A DNA stretch of 64,000 nt from Ipomoea triloba (GCF_003576645.1 NC_044927.1:18467335-18531334), one strand, 5' to 3'; shown: positions 1-11,062, counted from the first letter of the stretch. A program made the numbers and translations. The notes: generated by a model not told the origin, from the sequence alone.

Positions 1-764
1 CCAACAAGCCTCAAGCAAGCTCACAAAGCCCCACCTTCTTGATGATCATCTTTTACCCAAAGAACCCCAAAAGAACATTTATAAGAATATGCAAAAAGAC
101 TAACCAAACCACAAAATACAAAGGAGATTCTAGGCTAGATGCACTTACCCACTCCTAGACAAGCATAAAAGAGCAACCTTTACTTGAAAACTTGTAGGGA
201 AATGGAGATCAATTTTTGGATGCAAGAATGGTGAAAATGGCGTGAGAGTGTAGGGAGGGAGGAAGAGGAGTGAAAGCTTTTAGGGTATTTTGATCATCAA
301 AATATATACTAAGAATACATACAATATTTAGGGTGTAAGACTTTAATATGAGATGGGCTTAAGTACATATTATAATGGCTTACAAGAATTAAATATATGT
401 CCAAGACTAGTAAGTTGGGCTAAATGAATTCACCCCTTACAATTAATTATAAGAATTAGAATAAGGAAGCCCATAAAATGTCTTAGGAACATTACATATA
501 TATTATATAATATATGATCAATAAATTGGGCTTGTAGGAATATTTAATTGCAAAGATTGTAAGGATCCAAATTGAATAAAATCCCTTACAAGAATAAATT
601 CAATTAGTTGGGCTCTTGATTAGAATAATTAAATTAGGCTCAAGGAATATACATATATATATATATATATCAAATTGAAAGAATTAGCCCAATTGGAATT
701 AATTAAATTACCCAAGGAATTAATTATCGGTAGTAAGGCTTGAACGAATTTTCGGGGTGTTACA
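1..764 (-). repeat. T1 3' LTR (partial)
   Basis: The minus strand begins TGTAACACCCCG at 764 and runs off the window start. Bases 181-764 are nearly identical to 6061-6642 of the other T1 LTR, including the A/T-rich run with an (AT)n tract near 655-670. The near identity of the two LTRs suggests a fairly recent insertion. Confidence 0.88.
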
Positions 765-780
765 CTCTACCCCCCTTAAA
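765..780 (-). other. T1 polypurine tract
   Basis: On the minus strand a run of purines (TTTAAGGGGGGTAGAG) directly abuts the TGTAACACC start of the 3' LTR. The same tract is found at the same place in T2 (55118-55130). It would prime plus-strand DNA synthesis. Confidence 0.85.
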
Positions 781-782
781 AG

Positions 783-802
783 GAGCTTCGTCCCCGAAGC
801 TC
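783..802 (-). other. CGAGGACG-type hairpin before the purine tract
   Basis: On the minus strand this is GAGCTTCGGGGACGAAGCTC: eight-base arms GAGCTTCG and CGAAGCTC around GGGA. It is the T1 version of the hairpin at 55093-55112 in T2, with one loop base changed. Confidence 0.75.
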
Positions 803-1799
803 GAAGCTAACGGGAACTTGAAACAGAACGATTCAAAGAGAACAAGGGATTCAACGAAAGATTGAAAAGAAAACGATTGCTCAACTAATCCTAAACTCAA
901 GAACACACTAACATGCAACTAAACTCAAGAACTTACTAACTTCTAACATTCTAAACTTATAACTTACCCAACCCAAAACTAGCATGCAAGAACTAAACTG
1001 GCTACTTACTTAGGTAAAAAGGATTCCTAACAAAGATCTAACATATGCACGGAAGCTATCAACTGAACTGGGTGACCTCCTCATGCCGAACTGCTTGGAA
1101 CTGATTTCTCATCACATCCCCCATATCCAAGGTCGCTCCTTTGGCCACGTGGTTGGATCACACCGCCTTCACGGACTTCATTGCTTGCCGGTGCACTTCT
1201 CTTGACTGGGCGTCCAAAATTCTTGTTGGCTTCTCTTCGTAAGATAGAGCATCTTCGAACGTTACGACTTCCAGGTGGATATCACGAAGCGCATCATGTA
1301 CATATATCTTCAGCAGCAAACGTGAAACGCATCACGCATCTAGTCTAACTTGGTCGGCATACGACTCCTATTGATCATGGGCAGCTTTCACTCTTTCGTG
1401 AACCAACTCAACTTTTCCGATGACACATGTAGACGCTACGATCTTAGGGTCACTTGATTTACCAAATCTTCCCAACTGAACGAGCTGCTACACTTCTTTG
1501 CTTTAACCTTTTGACAGCTTAGGCGAACTCCATTTTCTTGAAAGATCCAACTCAGAACCATTGCATAAGGATAATTCGTATTGGGGACAGAAGGTTAAAA
1601 CTAGTACGGTAGTATATAGAGGAAAACATTTATAGAAGGCATGCTCATTAAGAAAAACGTTGATCCAACAAGGAAAAAGAATGAAAGGTTTAGGGTTCAA
1701 GATTCAAGGACAACGTAGGTTAAGATTAGAATCAAAGGTTACCAAGGTTACAACTTAGGAAATAAGGTTGTCACCTTGCACAAGATATTTTCAAGAAGC

Positions 1800-2385
1800 A
1801 AACAATAGTAACGTTTGAAAGATAAAAGAGATTTTACAACCGAGGAAATATCTAGTTCTTTCATCAAGGAAGAGAAATGAAAAGAACTCGGATTTGAGAA
1901 AAGATAGGAACGAGATTGAAAACGCGGAAAGAGTTTTACAACGATAGGGTATCCAGCTTATTCAAGGAAAAGGAGGGAATCAGGTTCCAAGAAGAATTAG
2001 GAATGAGGTTTGAAAAGATATAAATGATTTTCAACGATAGGGTATGCAATTTTCCAAAGGAAAGAAAGAAATTCAATCTTGAAAGGAGGTAAGAATGAGA
2101 CTTAAGATAAACTGAAGGGACGTCTCAACGAAAGGATATACAATTTCCAAGGGAACGAGAGAAATTCGGTTTCAAGGGACGATAGCAATGAGGTCTAGAA
2201 TCAATAGGAGGGATGTTTCAGCAAAAGGCATTTGGAGTCTCAAGAAACAAAGAAGAATTTAGTTTCCCACAAGAGATGTGAATAATGATTAGAACATATA
2301 GAAGGGATTTCTCAACAAAAGGATAATTGGGATTTCAAGGATGAAAGAGGAATTCAGATTTAAGAAGAATAAGGAGTTTCTCAAC
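1800..2385. repeat. Degenerate minisatellite, period about 90-95 bp
   Basis: A phrase such as TTTTCAACGATAGGGTAT or TCTCAACAAAAGGATA, followed by a variant of CAATTTCCAAGGGAA and then GAATTCGGTTTCAAG, returns about every 93 bases some five to six times with many substitutions. It is purine-rich on the plus strand and non-coding. The period is estimated by eye. Confidence 0.6.
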
Positions 2386-2488
2386 TCTAAGCGGTTTCCA
2401 CAGCTTGACGATTTGACCATGATACTCTGATCGATTGACGGATCTTGACCTTGCTTCCTACGCAACGTGGGTCTACAGTTCGGATAAG

Positions 2489-2656
2489 CTCTACTTCGTA
2501 AGGTACGACACGCACAACCTTTGCCACCAGCTCTACTTCGTAAGGTACGACACGCACAACCTTTGCCACCCGCTCTACTTCGTAAGGTACGACACGCACA
2601 ACCTTTGCCACCCCAGGAACTTCGTAAGGTACGACACGCACAACCTTTGCCACCCC
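2489..2656. repeat. 42-bp tandem repeat, four copies
   Basis: The unit contains CTTCGTAAGGTACGACACGC followed by ACAACCTTTGCCACC. CTTCG begins at 2494, 2536, 2578 and 2620, exactly 42 bases apart, and copies are nearly identical. Because 42 is divisible by three, both strands show repeated 14-residue peptides; I do not regard these as genes. Confidence 0.93.
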
Positions 2657-3967
2657 AGGAAAAGTCGAAGGCGATGGATTGCTAAAGACTGATTGGTGCA
2701 GAACGAGGGATTCCTGAGGAAGCTTCATGAAAAGGTAGGTTCAACTAGGGAGGTATCGCCTGATCTTGAAAGGAGATTCGCCTATGATTACTGGTGATCT
2801 TGAAAACCAGGTTTACTTTCTTGTACTTTGAAACATCGAGGTCCTAAAGCCGACGTAACGCGTGCATCTTCTTTAGCATTAAGAATTCTTGCTCTTTTGA
2901 TTGTTCAGGATCTTTCGAGGAGTCCTTCATTTACTCGATTGGCAACCTTCGTTGTAAGGTGGTTCGGTCAAATCTTGGTGTTCTTCTTGCGATTCTTGCA
3001 GGTCAATAGCACGAACACATATCAACCTATTTTTCCACTCTTCATTGGTTCTTCTTGTTGGTCATCCGAAGTAGTGGAACGCAGCTCTCAACTTTAATCT
3101 TTGTGTTTGACGCGATCAAGGGCGCCTTTGCTTGCTTGCTCGGTAGATTAAGTCTTCTACGGAACTTCATTAGCACTACGGTCCAACTCCACTTAGGAAA
3201 ATTCGGGGATTGAGCCAGCCTTTAGGTTCACTTCGGTTGGTCTTGATATGCGGTTGATTCGGTCGTTTACTATCTTGCTTAGTTTATTCCTTTATTTATT
3301 TCTTGCCACCGAGGTTCCTTCCTTAGAGTGCTTGCACGAGACTCCTTATGGCCGACCTGAAAGCTCCTACTTGGCGTGCTTTAACTCTTCCTTGACGCGT
3401 CGGCATTTGCTCGTGCCGATCCCTCATAGCCGAGAGTCTTCGAGTCTTCAGTCTTCGAGCTCCTATTGCTTTCTTCGTCTTCTTATCGCACTTCAGCTGC
3501 ACGAACTTGTTCTTCAAGTCTTGAGGTGAACGAAGATCTTGCCGACGACGCTTCACACGTGAAGACGCCATTCCCGAAGAACGTAGATTGCTGTCGATGA
3601 CTCCAAGCTGCGAGTGGATTAGTCTTCTTTGACGAGCCGCCCGATCTTCTGATTGCTTAGACGCATACGGTGCTATCCATCGTTCCGCATCAACTAACTA
3701 CTTATTCCTAATCTAAGGCAGGCTCCTAGGCAAAACTAAAACGAAGCAACTTAACCAAAAGCGATTAAGACTTACCGAGTAGATGAGCCGCAAGCTGTAG
3801 ACAACAAGGTTAACAAAGCACAAATAACATAAACAAACAAGGCGTGTCCTCACCGCGATTCCTAGAATTCACACATCCTAGGATTCTCAAACATCTTAAT
3901 TCATACTGATCAAGTCCTAGAGTCTCAAAAGTTCAACCCTAGGATCTCTACTCAGACCTCAACACAG

Positions 3968-3979
3968 GCTCTGATACCA
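3968..3979 (-). other. T1 primer-binding site (initiator tRNA-Met)
   Basis: The minus strand reads TGGTATCAGAGC, the usual plant primer site complementary to the 3' end of initiator tRNA-Met, two bases after the LTR end at 3982. Confidence 0.9.
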
Positions 3980-4761
3980 ACTGTGACACCCCAACCTCAC
4001 ACAGGCTGAGATAGATAAAACTTAGCATAACAGCTGCCTATCTCAACCAACAAACCAAACATAGCGGAAGCGAATTTAAAACCTAAGGGGCGTCATGCCA
4101 CATCTAGGTAAGATAACACAACCTAGATGCACAGGCTAACCATAAACGCTGAACTGTATAAACGATAGTCCTCAAATATATCTCAAAACATCCAACAGCT
4201 AACCAAGAGTATACAACATCTCAAAACGGCACACAGGCCAAAGCATAAGTCTAAGAACATAACCACTATCTAAGCCTCCTCATACGGGTGTATCTCTATT
4301 GCGCTCACGCAAAGACTTTAAGGCAAACCTGGAAAACACACAAAGAACCATTAGCAAAAGACTGCTAAGTAACCACCATTCACACCCGCAAGGACGTATA
4401 GATATACATATAAGTTTGTAAATAGGTTTACACACCCATATAGAATATAAACACCAACAAACTGTTCAATAGTTCAAATCGGATACTCAACAATGATAAA
4501 CTGAACGAATCACGAACCAAGACTCATCCAAACGAAGCCAATATCCAACAAGGAATATATATATATATAACGAATCCACAAACGAGATACCAACTGAACA
4601 CAATCATAAGGAACAATCAATCATAATTGAGAACAACGAGATATCAACAGAATAAACAAGGACTCATAACCAAAGAACCGAAAGGAAACCCAACACCAAC
4701 CACCAAACCTCACACCAATCATCATATCGAACCCGACCCCAAACAAAAGCCAAGTACACAG

Positions 4762-4959
4762 GGGTAAAAACCCAATCACGGGGACCGAAGTCCAATCACA
4801 GGGGTGAATCGACCCAATCACGGGGGTAATGAACCCAATCACGGGGTAATGAACCCAATCACAGGGACCGTAGTCCAATCACAGGGACCTAAGTCCAATC
4901 ACAGGGGTCATCGACCCAATCACGGGGGTAATGAACCCAATCACAGGGGTAATGAACCC
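4762..4959 (-). repeat. Microhairpin array, ten units of 20-22 bp
   Basis: Plus-strand units read GGGT-loop-ACCC or GGAC-loop-GTCC, joined by AATCACAG or AATCACGG linkers. In order I count ten stems: GGGT, GGAC, GGGT, GGGT, GGGT, GGAC, GGAC, GGGT, GGGT, GGGT, each followed by its exact complement after a 4-6 base loop. Loops vary (AAAA, CGAA, GAATCG, AATGA, CGTA, CTAA, CATCG). T2 LTRs carry the same array with four and seven units. Confidence 0.92.
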
Positions 4960-5329
4960 GAATACAAACAATAGTAGCACATATAGTTCACCCAACAAAC
5001 TCCAATGATACCAACAAACCAACATCACATACTCATACTCCAACCTCAGCCCAAAACAACCAAACAAAGTGTTCATCTCATCTATGAACACAAACAAACT
5101 CCCAGGTAAAAGAATATCAAGAATCAATAGACCAAGAGTACAAAAAGGGAAACCAAAGACACGAATAAATCTCCAAGACAAGGTAGTAATTACCCAACAA
5201 AAGGCATGGATAAATACTCCAAAGACATGGTAAAATACTCCACAAAACAATCCAACAATAATCAGAAACAAAGGAGGAACAACAGACAACAACATCACAA
5301 AAACAGCCTCTGGAAGCAGATTCCCAGAG

Positions 5330-5490
5330 TACTTGCGGAACACGCTGACGGAACACCGTCTTCCGCCGCACTCCTCCGCAGGAAGGAGGCGGACTGCCTC
5401 AACGGAACACCACTCTCCGTTCAACCCAACCGCCTTGGCCTTGCGGAACTCCCCGGCGGGTTACATTGTGCCGCCGAGGACCTCCGCAAG
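5330..5490 (-). repeat. GC-rich inverted-repeat block in T1 LTR
   Basis: In an otherwise A/T-rich LTR, this block is packed with GGCGGA and TCCGCC words, including inverted pairs such as GACGG/CCGTC and CCTCCGC/GGAGGCGG. T2 LTRs have an equivalent block at about 49700-49825. Its role is unknown; it is predicted to be transcribed and strongly structured. Confidence 0.6.
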
Positions 5491-5550
5491 GTCAACTCCA
5501 ACCCCGGTTCCAGAACATCAACAGCAGACACGAAAGAGGTATTTCCAGAG

Positions 5551-5688
5551 AGCAAAATCAGACCCAATACACCAACATTTCATCCAATTTAGAGCAAAAT
5601 CAGACCCAATACACCAACATTTCATCCAATTTAGAAGCCAAAGACACCCAATACACCAACATTTCATCCAATTTAGAAGCCAAAGACA
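5551..5688. repeat. 42-bp tandem repeat, three copies
   Basis: CCCAATACACCAACATTTCA occurs at 5563, 5605 and 5647, exactly 42 bases apart, within the T1 5' LTR. The short ORFs across it only reflect the repeat. Confidence 0.92.
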
Positions 5689-6642
5689 TGGAAATCCAAA
5701 CCATCAATGATCATACAACACTAATCAAAAGATCAAGATGAAATCCAACAAATAGATCCAACAAAATAGGCTAATCACAAAGAATTTTCAGGATTTCCAA
5801 CACCAAGAACATCATATAGAATAGGAGTGAATAAAAATAGTTTTGATGGACATAGTGGTTACCTTGAATAGCTTTCTCCAACTCCAACAAGCCCTAAGCA
5901 AGATCACAAAGCCCCACCTTCACCTTGATCATCTTTTACCCAAAGAACCCCAAAAGAACATTATAAGAATATGCTAAAAGACTATCAAAAACACAAAATA
6001 CAAGATGGATTCTTAGCTAGATGAACTTACCTACTCCTAAGCAAGCATAAAAGAGCAATCTTTACTTGAAAACTTGTAGGGAAATGGAGATCAATTTTGG
6101 TGCAAGAGGAATGGAAAATGGCGTGTAAGTGATAGAGAGGGAGGAAGAGGAGTGAAAACTTTTAGGGGTTTTGATCTTCTAAAATATATACTAAGAATAC
6201 ATACAATATTTAGGGTGTAAGACTTTAATATGAGTTGGGCTTAAGTACATATTATAATGGCTTACAAGAATTAAATATATGTCCAAGACTAGTAAGTTGG
6301 GCTAAATGAATTCACCCCTTACAATTAATTATAAGAATTAGAATAAGGAAGCCCATAAAATGTCTTAGGAACATTACATATATATTATATAATATATGAT
6401 CAATAAATTGGGCTTGTAGGAATATTTAATTACAAAGATTGTAAGGATCCAAATTGAATAAAATCCCTTACAAGAATAAATTCAATTAGTTGGGCTCTTG
6501 ATTAGAATAATTAAATTAGGCTCAAGGAATATACATATATATATATATCAAATTGAAAGAATTAGCCCAATTGGAATTAATTAAATTACCCAAGGAATTA
6601 ATTATCGGTAGTAAGGCTTGAACGAATTTTCGGGGTGTTACA

Positions 6643-7181
6643 GCTAAGCTTACTGTGCCAATCCCAGCATAAGTCTTCCTTGCTCCTTGCCAGCATACAT
6701 AGGGATGGTTTGGCATATCTCCAATCCACTATGTACATGTTTCCTTTCCTTGCTGCTTCCAGGACGACTTCGAGAGATTCCTCTTGTATGATTTGGCACT
6801 TGCTTTTGGTGAAGATCACTCTGTAGCCCTTGTCACAGAACTGGCTTGTGCTAAGGAGGTTGAATTTGAGCCCCTCAACGTAGGATTCCCCCTTGATCAC
6901 CAATTCATTCTTATGAATTTCACCAACAGCCTTTGTGCGTCCTTTCTTCTCGTTGTCTCCAAATGTCACCGAGGGACCTTCGATTTTCTTCTCGTTGTCT
7001 CCAAATGTCACCGAGGGACCTTCGATATTCTTCTCGTTGTCTCCAAATGTCACCGAGGGACCTTCGATAAGATGGATGTTCTCTAGTAGTGTTAAGTTTC
7101 CCGTCATATGTCTCGAACATCCACTGTCAATGAACCATATGTCCCTGGTGTCCTGCAAGCAGATCAAGCAGATTTAGGTAC
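6643..7181 (-). pseudogene. Copia I protease and start of the pre-integrase domain, truncated
   Basis: The minus-strand frame contains the aspartic protease signature WFIDSGCSRHMTGN, then GPSVTFGDNEKK repeated three times, NLLSTSQFCDKGYRVIF and the start of the GAG-pre-integrase motif (CWDWHSKLS). After that residue the T1 LTR begins, removing the rest of pol. The repeated block is a 42-bp triplication that would lengthen the protease by 28 residues. The frame is separated from gag by a stop and a frame change. In intact copia elements this protease cuts the Gag-Pol polyprotein. Confidence 0.85.
6944..7069. repeat. 42-bp tandem repeat, three copies, in protease
   Basis: TTCTTCTCGTTGTCTCCAAA starts at 6944, 6986 and 7028, exactly 42 bases apart. 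Related proteases, including copia H near 24815, show one copy of the corresponding phrase at most. Confidence 0.93.
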
Positions 7182-7189
7182 CCAAACTT

Positions 7190-8386
7190 TGGGTCCTGGT
7201 TGGTTAGTAAGTTTAGGCATCCATTTATACCTTCGACCCATTACTCCAGGCCTAGGTGCAATGTAGCCATTATACGTTTGATAATCATAAGGAATGCTAG
7301 CAAANGCCTCTTAGGTGCATAAATCAGTTTTGGTTGAGGCCTGACCTCGGACTTACGCACCATGCCCTTCATTGCCTGTTTGATCATGTGAAATTGCTGG
7401 AAGTGAGATTTCTTCCAGAAATCATGATTCAATGACCAGTCCTCACTAGATGGATAGAGTCTGCTTTTCTCTATTCGTGAGTTCCTAACTCTATGGATCT
7501 CAGACCATCCATATTTGCCTTGAGGCGCATTATATGGAATGTAGCTTCTTTTGTACTTGGAATGGCCTTGCGAGAGATAGCAAGGTGATCTCTCGATATT
7601 GTTTACCCGGCCATTCTTCGTAGCTTTCCTATACTTTCCATTGCTGGTGTATAGGGACAGTTTATGAATAGCTACTCTGGTCTTTTCTGTTGGTCTTTTA
7701 TGACCATTGTTTGGTTTGGGTTGAGATCCTCCATTATTTGAAGTTCCCAAACCATTGGTCTGTTTATCTCTCGAGAAACAGTCTTGACGGAACCCTAGAC
7801 CGGTTCTATCACTAGTAGGTCTGTGATTATTTACCATTTTCTCCATAGCTTTGGAGGAATTAGTGTATGATGCTATGACCTTTCTAAGATTAAGCTCTCT
7901 GGTCTCTCGAGCTTTGCACTCTTCAGCCAGTAAGATTACTTTGGCTTCTAACTCACTTACTTTGAGAGTTAGCTCCGAATTCTCTTTCGAGACGTTCTTA
8001 AGCATATCTCTTTCAGCAGTTAGCTTGCTGTTTTCTTCCCGGATTTTGGCATGAGTGCTGTTAGCGATAGCGAGATCCCTTTTAAGTGTTTCAAGCATCT
8101 CAAAGGGATCTTCATCGCTTCCGAATGAAGAACAACGAGAGGTAGAGGTAGAGCAGCGAGATGTGGAAGTAGAGGTTACCTCATTGTCAATGGCCATTAG
8201 ACATTGATCCTCTTCTTCCTCGGTGTATAAGCAGATGAGTCCCCTCTCATCTTCTGAGCTGCTGCTGCCTTCACTGGAGCTCGATGTCTCGGACTCCTCG
8301 ATTGCTCTCTCGAGTTCCTCAGCAACAAGCGCCTTTCTGCGCAGATGTTTCCTTGAATCTCCCTTGAAGCCACTTTGTGCTGGCTT
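7190..8386 (-). pseudogene. Copia I gag, C-terminal part
   Basis: The minus-strand frame begins after the N at 8387 and reads through an acidic Ser/Glu-rich stretch (EESETSSSSEGSSSSEDE), then CLMAIDNEV, a Ser/Thr stretch, a predicted coiled coil (about 8100-7900, with Leu/Glu heptad-like spacing such as ELTLKVSELEAKVILLAEE), a basic tail and WVPKSA before a stop near 7190. An N at 7305 interrupts one codon. This layout is that of the C-terminal gag region of SIRE-type copia elements. The nucleocapsid zinc knuckle and most of the capsid are missing because of LTR fragment K. Confidence 0.75.
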
Positions 8387-8387
8387 N
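8387..8387. other. Single N at a sequence junction
   Basis: One unknown base lies where gypsy LTR fragment K meets copia gag. Isolated Ns also occur at 7305, 10316, 12677 and 14081. The last two clearly mark unmerged contig ends, so this one may also be an artificial join. Confidence 0.8.
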
Positions 8388-9298
8388 GATTCCTTACCTT
8401 GTAAAGGATTTCTAACACCTTAGGAAGCAATTTTGGATCCTTTCCCCAATTTTCACCTTAAAACCTAGGTTCAAAATCAACACCATAACATCATGTATCA
8501 AGAAATTAAACATAGATTCATAACCTAGGAAGGATTACAAAGCTTTCTACCGAATAATATCGAAAACTTACCGAATAAATTGGAAGTTTAGAAGGATTTG
8601 GCTATGGAACTTTGGAAGAAAAAATGGTGGAAGATGATCACACCTCTCTCTCTCTCTTTTTGGCATTTGGGGAAGAAAAGGGAAAAAAAATTCCTTTTAT
8701 ATTTAATCCCAACTTATGGGATAAGCTTTAGGAAAAAAAATAATAAAATAATAAAATATCTCCACAACATATCAGTTGTGGTCCAAACAGATAAAGTTTC
8801 GGTGGAAAATAATCCAGAAAGAATAATTTTCGAAACCACAAATTTATTCCAGTCAAAAGCTCCAAAATGGGCTAGGTTCGGTACACTGCGGAAATTTCGC
8901 GGTGTACGATCAGAAATAAATTTCGACCCTTATAGCTCATCCAATTTCAACTTAACTAAGCAGGAAGTTCATACTTAGTCATAACATGCCTAATCATCAA
9001 TTTTTAAGGAAATCCGAGCTGAAAATTCGTCCTCGAAAATTTTACGGTTCGTGACCGGCACGAACGATCGCAGCTTAATGACAACTATACCTCCGTATAA
9101 AAATTCCCTTGACATATGTATGTTATTTCAAAGTGAGTGACTGTGTGTGTTGAGTAAGTTTCTTTTAGCCTGTGCACCTGAAGCGGGGTCTGTCAAAGGG
9201 ATGATAGAACTTGTTTTGGGTGTGGCGGTAACACCTTGGGTTGTACGGCAAGCCAGACTCCTCAGGATGTACGGTAAGCCGGCCCGAGGGGTGTTACA
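8388..9298 (-). repeat. K: gypsy LTR fragment of the same family as J
   Basis: The minus strand starts TGTAACACCCCTCGG at 9298. From about 9100 to 8390 it matches 61620-62360 of LTR J, sharing CGATCGTTCGTGCCGG, the GAGGACGAATTTTC hairpin, TTTCGCGGTGTAC and TTCGGTAGAAAGCTTT. The 5' part (9298-9120) differs from J. It interrupts copia gag and ends at an N, so whether it is a solo LTR or a misjoined piece cannot be decided. The plus-strand ORF at 8598-8978 lies inside it and shows no known motif. Confidence 0.75.
9022..9044 (-). other. CGAGGACG hairpin in LTR K
   Basis: The minus strand reads AAAATTTTCGAGGACGAATT then TTC: A/T arms around the invariant CGAGGACG core, with one unpaired base. LTR J has its counterpart at 61665-61686. 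Confidence 0.6.
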
Positions 9299-9383
9299 CT
9301 GATAGGTACGCAAGCATGCGTGTTTTCCAGTCATCGAACCTGCCAAGATAAAAAAGAAGATGTCTCGACAACATGCTATCCAT
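9299..9383 (-). pseudogene. Copia I gag, N-terminal remnant
   Basis: A minus-strand ATG at 9383 opens a frame with FYLGRFDDWKTRMLAYL, which matches the usual start of copia capsid (a Trp followed by Lys/Arg and Met). After about 28 residues LTR fragment K begins. It lies about 100 bases downstream of the primer site, as expected for a gag start. Confidence 0.7.
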
Positions 9384-9482
9384 TTTAAAAATTATCTCGT
9401 GCTTTGAAAACTTTTTCAAAAGATTTATCAAAGAAAGATCTCAAGGCAATATAAACGAAGGTTTATATCGATCAGAGAACTT

Positions 9483-9494
9483 GCTCTGATACCA
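9483..9494 (-). other. Copia I primer-binding site (initiator tRNA-Met)
   Basis: The minus strand reads TGGTATCAGAGC two bases after the LTR end at 9497. Confidence 0.9.
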
Positions 9495-9496
9495 AT

Positions 9497-11062
9497 TGTT
9501 GGTCCCAAAGGGATGGGGTACAAGTCTAGAGGGGGGGTGAATAGACTTGTATAAGATTTTGCAAATCTTTTTCGACTTCTCGTGTGTATTGGACTTAGGA
9601 TGTTTAGGTCCGATATCTCACAAGAGGAAGACAAAGTTTTATGCGCAGCAGAAAAGTTATCCCCTTTTAGTTAGCATGAGTTTGAGTTAGTTCGAGAGGT
9701 GCGGTTATATGCAGTGCAGTTCGAGAGTTAGATAGCGAAAGATAAAGGCAGAAAGTAAATGCGAGAGAGATTTTTAAGTGGTTCGGCCAACCCGCCTACG
9801 TCCACTCTTCTTCCAGAAACTCCCTGGAAGGATTGCACTAAAACTTCCCTTTTTAGTACAATATCGAGCGCTTGAGCTTTGATCACGAAGCCCGCCTCAA
9901 GCCTCAGGTTTTTCGCCCCGCTTCTTGTTACTCCACCTATCGAGCACTTGAGCTTTGATCACCAAGCCCGCCTCAAGCCTCAGGATCTTCACAAGACAGC
10001 TCCCAGGTTACTCCGCCTCTCCTCAGGTTTTTCTCCCCGCTTCCAGTTACTCCACCTCTCGAGCACTTGAGCTTTGATCACCAAGCCCGCCTCAAGCCTC
10101 AGGATCTTCACTAGACAGCTGCCAGGTTACTCCGCCTCTTCTTGCTTAATCCAAAGCAAGGACCTTTGGTTGTCACGGTTGAATGTAACAAGCTCCAATC
10201 TGACCACAAGCTATCGTTGAATCAGCTTCAATGTAGAGCAGCTTCGGTCACCTTCTAGATGTGTAGTAGTTTAAGCTTTGTAACTCTCTCAAACACTAAT
10301 ATGTGTTCTCTCGCTNGACTTGCATATTTTCAGCATTTTTTATGGAGTGGTGGTCTTGTAACTTGTACCTTTTGTTTGGTAGTGGATATTCCATAATCCA
10401 CTTTCTTGAGTCCATGCTCCACTTGCTACTTTTGGTAAAAGTTACTCTTTTTATATTCACATTGATCCTCGTTTTAGGGAATAAGACCGACTTTGGATTG
10501 GTGCACCTTCTATCCGTTAGTTGTGGAATTCTGATGTGGCATCCACTTCTAGCACCTCCTTAATATTTTAACTCCATGTTATTCTTCTTCTCCAACTTTA
10601 TCCATGCTTCCTGACCGTCATTCAGCCTTTTGGAGAAATGTCAGTTTATCGAGACCAAGATTGATGTCTTGATTGTTTGATGTCTTGATCCCCATGTATC
10701 GAGAGATCTATCTCTCGAACTCTGCTTATGTCTCGAACTGGGTTGTTGTACCGAGAGATGGGATCTCTCGGACTCTGCTTATGTCTCGAGACTTAGTTGA
10801 TGTCTCGCAGACCCTTATTCCTCCAGTGTTGTCCCGTGCCTTCTTCTGATCTATCTATAAGATTACAACACGAGACTTTCTAAGATGTTCACACAAGTTT
10901 ACCTTAAGCTTAAATATTTTCCGAGTTGAGCTCAAGTTACCCGGTTGTATTTTCGCTCTTAGTTTACTTGTCGAACTTACATATAATTTTTATCTTTCGA
11001 GACTTAGGGGATTATAGGTTACATTTGGTATCATCAAAACCTATTACAATATGTTCCTAACA
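9497..11062 (-). repeat. Copia I 5' LTR, 1.57 kb
   Basis: The minus strand begins TGTTAGGAACATATTG at 11062 and ends CCAACA at 9497, directly before the primer site. It contains repeated GAGCACTTGAGCTTTGATCA blocks and an N at 10316. No gene is visible; the small plus-strand ORFs are not conserved proteins. Confidence 0.85.
9864..10140. repeat. Direct repeats inside copia LTR
   Basis: The phrase CGAGCACTTGAGCTTTGATC (first copy with one change) starts at 9864, 9941 and 10060, each followed by CCCGCCTCAAGCCTCAGG, and TTACTCCACCT or TTACTCCGCCT recurs between them. Spacings are 77 and 119 bases. Confidence 0.85.

Larger units (their letters stand above)
803..3967 (-). other. T1 interior without recognisable genes
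   Basis: About 3.2 kb between purine tract and primer site. Both strands carry only short ORFs (longest about 113 codons, made by a 42-bp repeat). No catalytic motif of a retrotransposon protein is visible. Within it lie a degenerate minisatellite (about 1800-2385) and a four-copy 42-bp repeat (2489-2656). Sequence near the primer site (about 3780-3967) resembles the leader of T2, so the interior probably began as a normal element whose genes were replaced or lost. Confidence 0.7.
1..6642 (-). mobile_element. T1: Tekay-related LTR retrotransposon with non-coding interior (LARD-like), cut by the window start
   Basis: On the minus strand the order is 5' LTR (6642 to 3982), primer-binding site (3979 to 3968), about 3.2 kb of interior, purine tract (780 to 765) and the start of the 3' LTR (764 to 1). 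LTR starts and ends, the primer site and the hairpin before the purine tract all match the coding element T2 at 48594-57457, so it belongs to the same broad family. No frame of the interior shows protease, RT, RNase H or integrase motifs; only short ORFs occur. Long LTRs around a non-coding interior fit a large retrotransposon derivative that would need proteins from a relative. It is inserted in copia element I; the bases after it at 6643-6647 are gctaa, and the other end lies outside the window. Confidence 0.85.
3982..6642 (-). repeat. T1 5' LTR, about 2.66 kb
   Basis: On the minus strand it starts TGTAACACCCCG at 6642 and ends with TGTCACA at 3982. It contains in order an A/T-rich U3, a GC-rich block of CCGCC/GGCGG inverted repeats (about 5330-5490), the microhairpin array (4762-4959), and an end that matches the T2 LTR (for example CGCTTCCGCTATGTT). 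It also holds a three-copy 42-bp repeat at 5551-5688. Confidence 0.9.
6643..11062 (-). mobile_element. Copia element I (SIRE/Tork-like), 5' half, interrupted
   Basis: On the minus strand: 5' LTR (11062 to 9497), primer site (9494 to 9483), start of gag (9383), then gypsy LTR fragment K (9298 to 8388), C-terminal gag (8386 to about 7190) and protease (about 7180 to 6643), cut by T1. Integrase, RT and the 3' LTR would lie outside the window. The protease motif WFIDSGCSRHMTGN and the order protease before integrase identify Ty1/copia. It is inserted in D' at 11062/11063. Confidence 0.85.

Noticed and set aside
2387..2728. Short ORFs on both strands with repeated peptides in T1
   Set aside because: They only reflect a 42-bp non-coding repeat divisible by three.
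4762..4959. CRISPR-like array (short repeats with variable parts)
   Set aside because: Units are self-complementary with 4-6 base loops, lie in plant LTRs and recur in homologous LTRs; there are no spacers of constant length and no cas genes.
8598..8978. 126-codon plus-strand ORF as a host gene
   Set aside because: It lies within LTR fragment K and is not kept in the homologous part of J.
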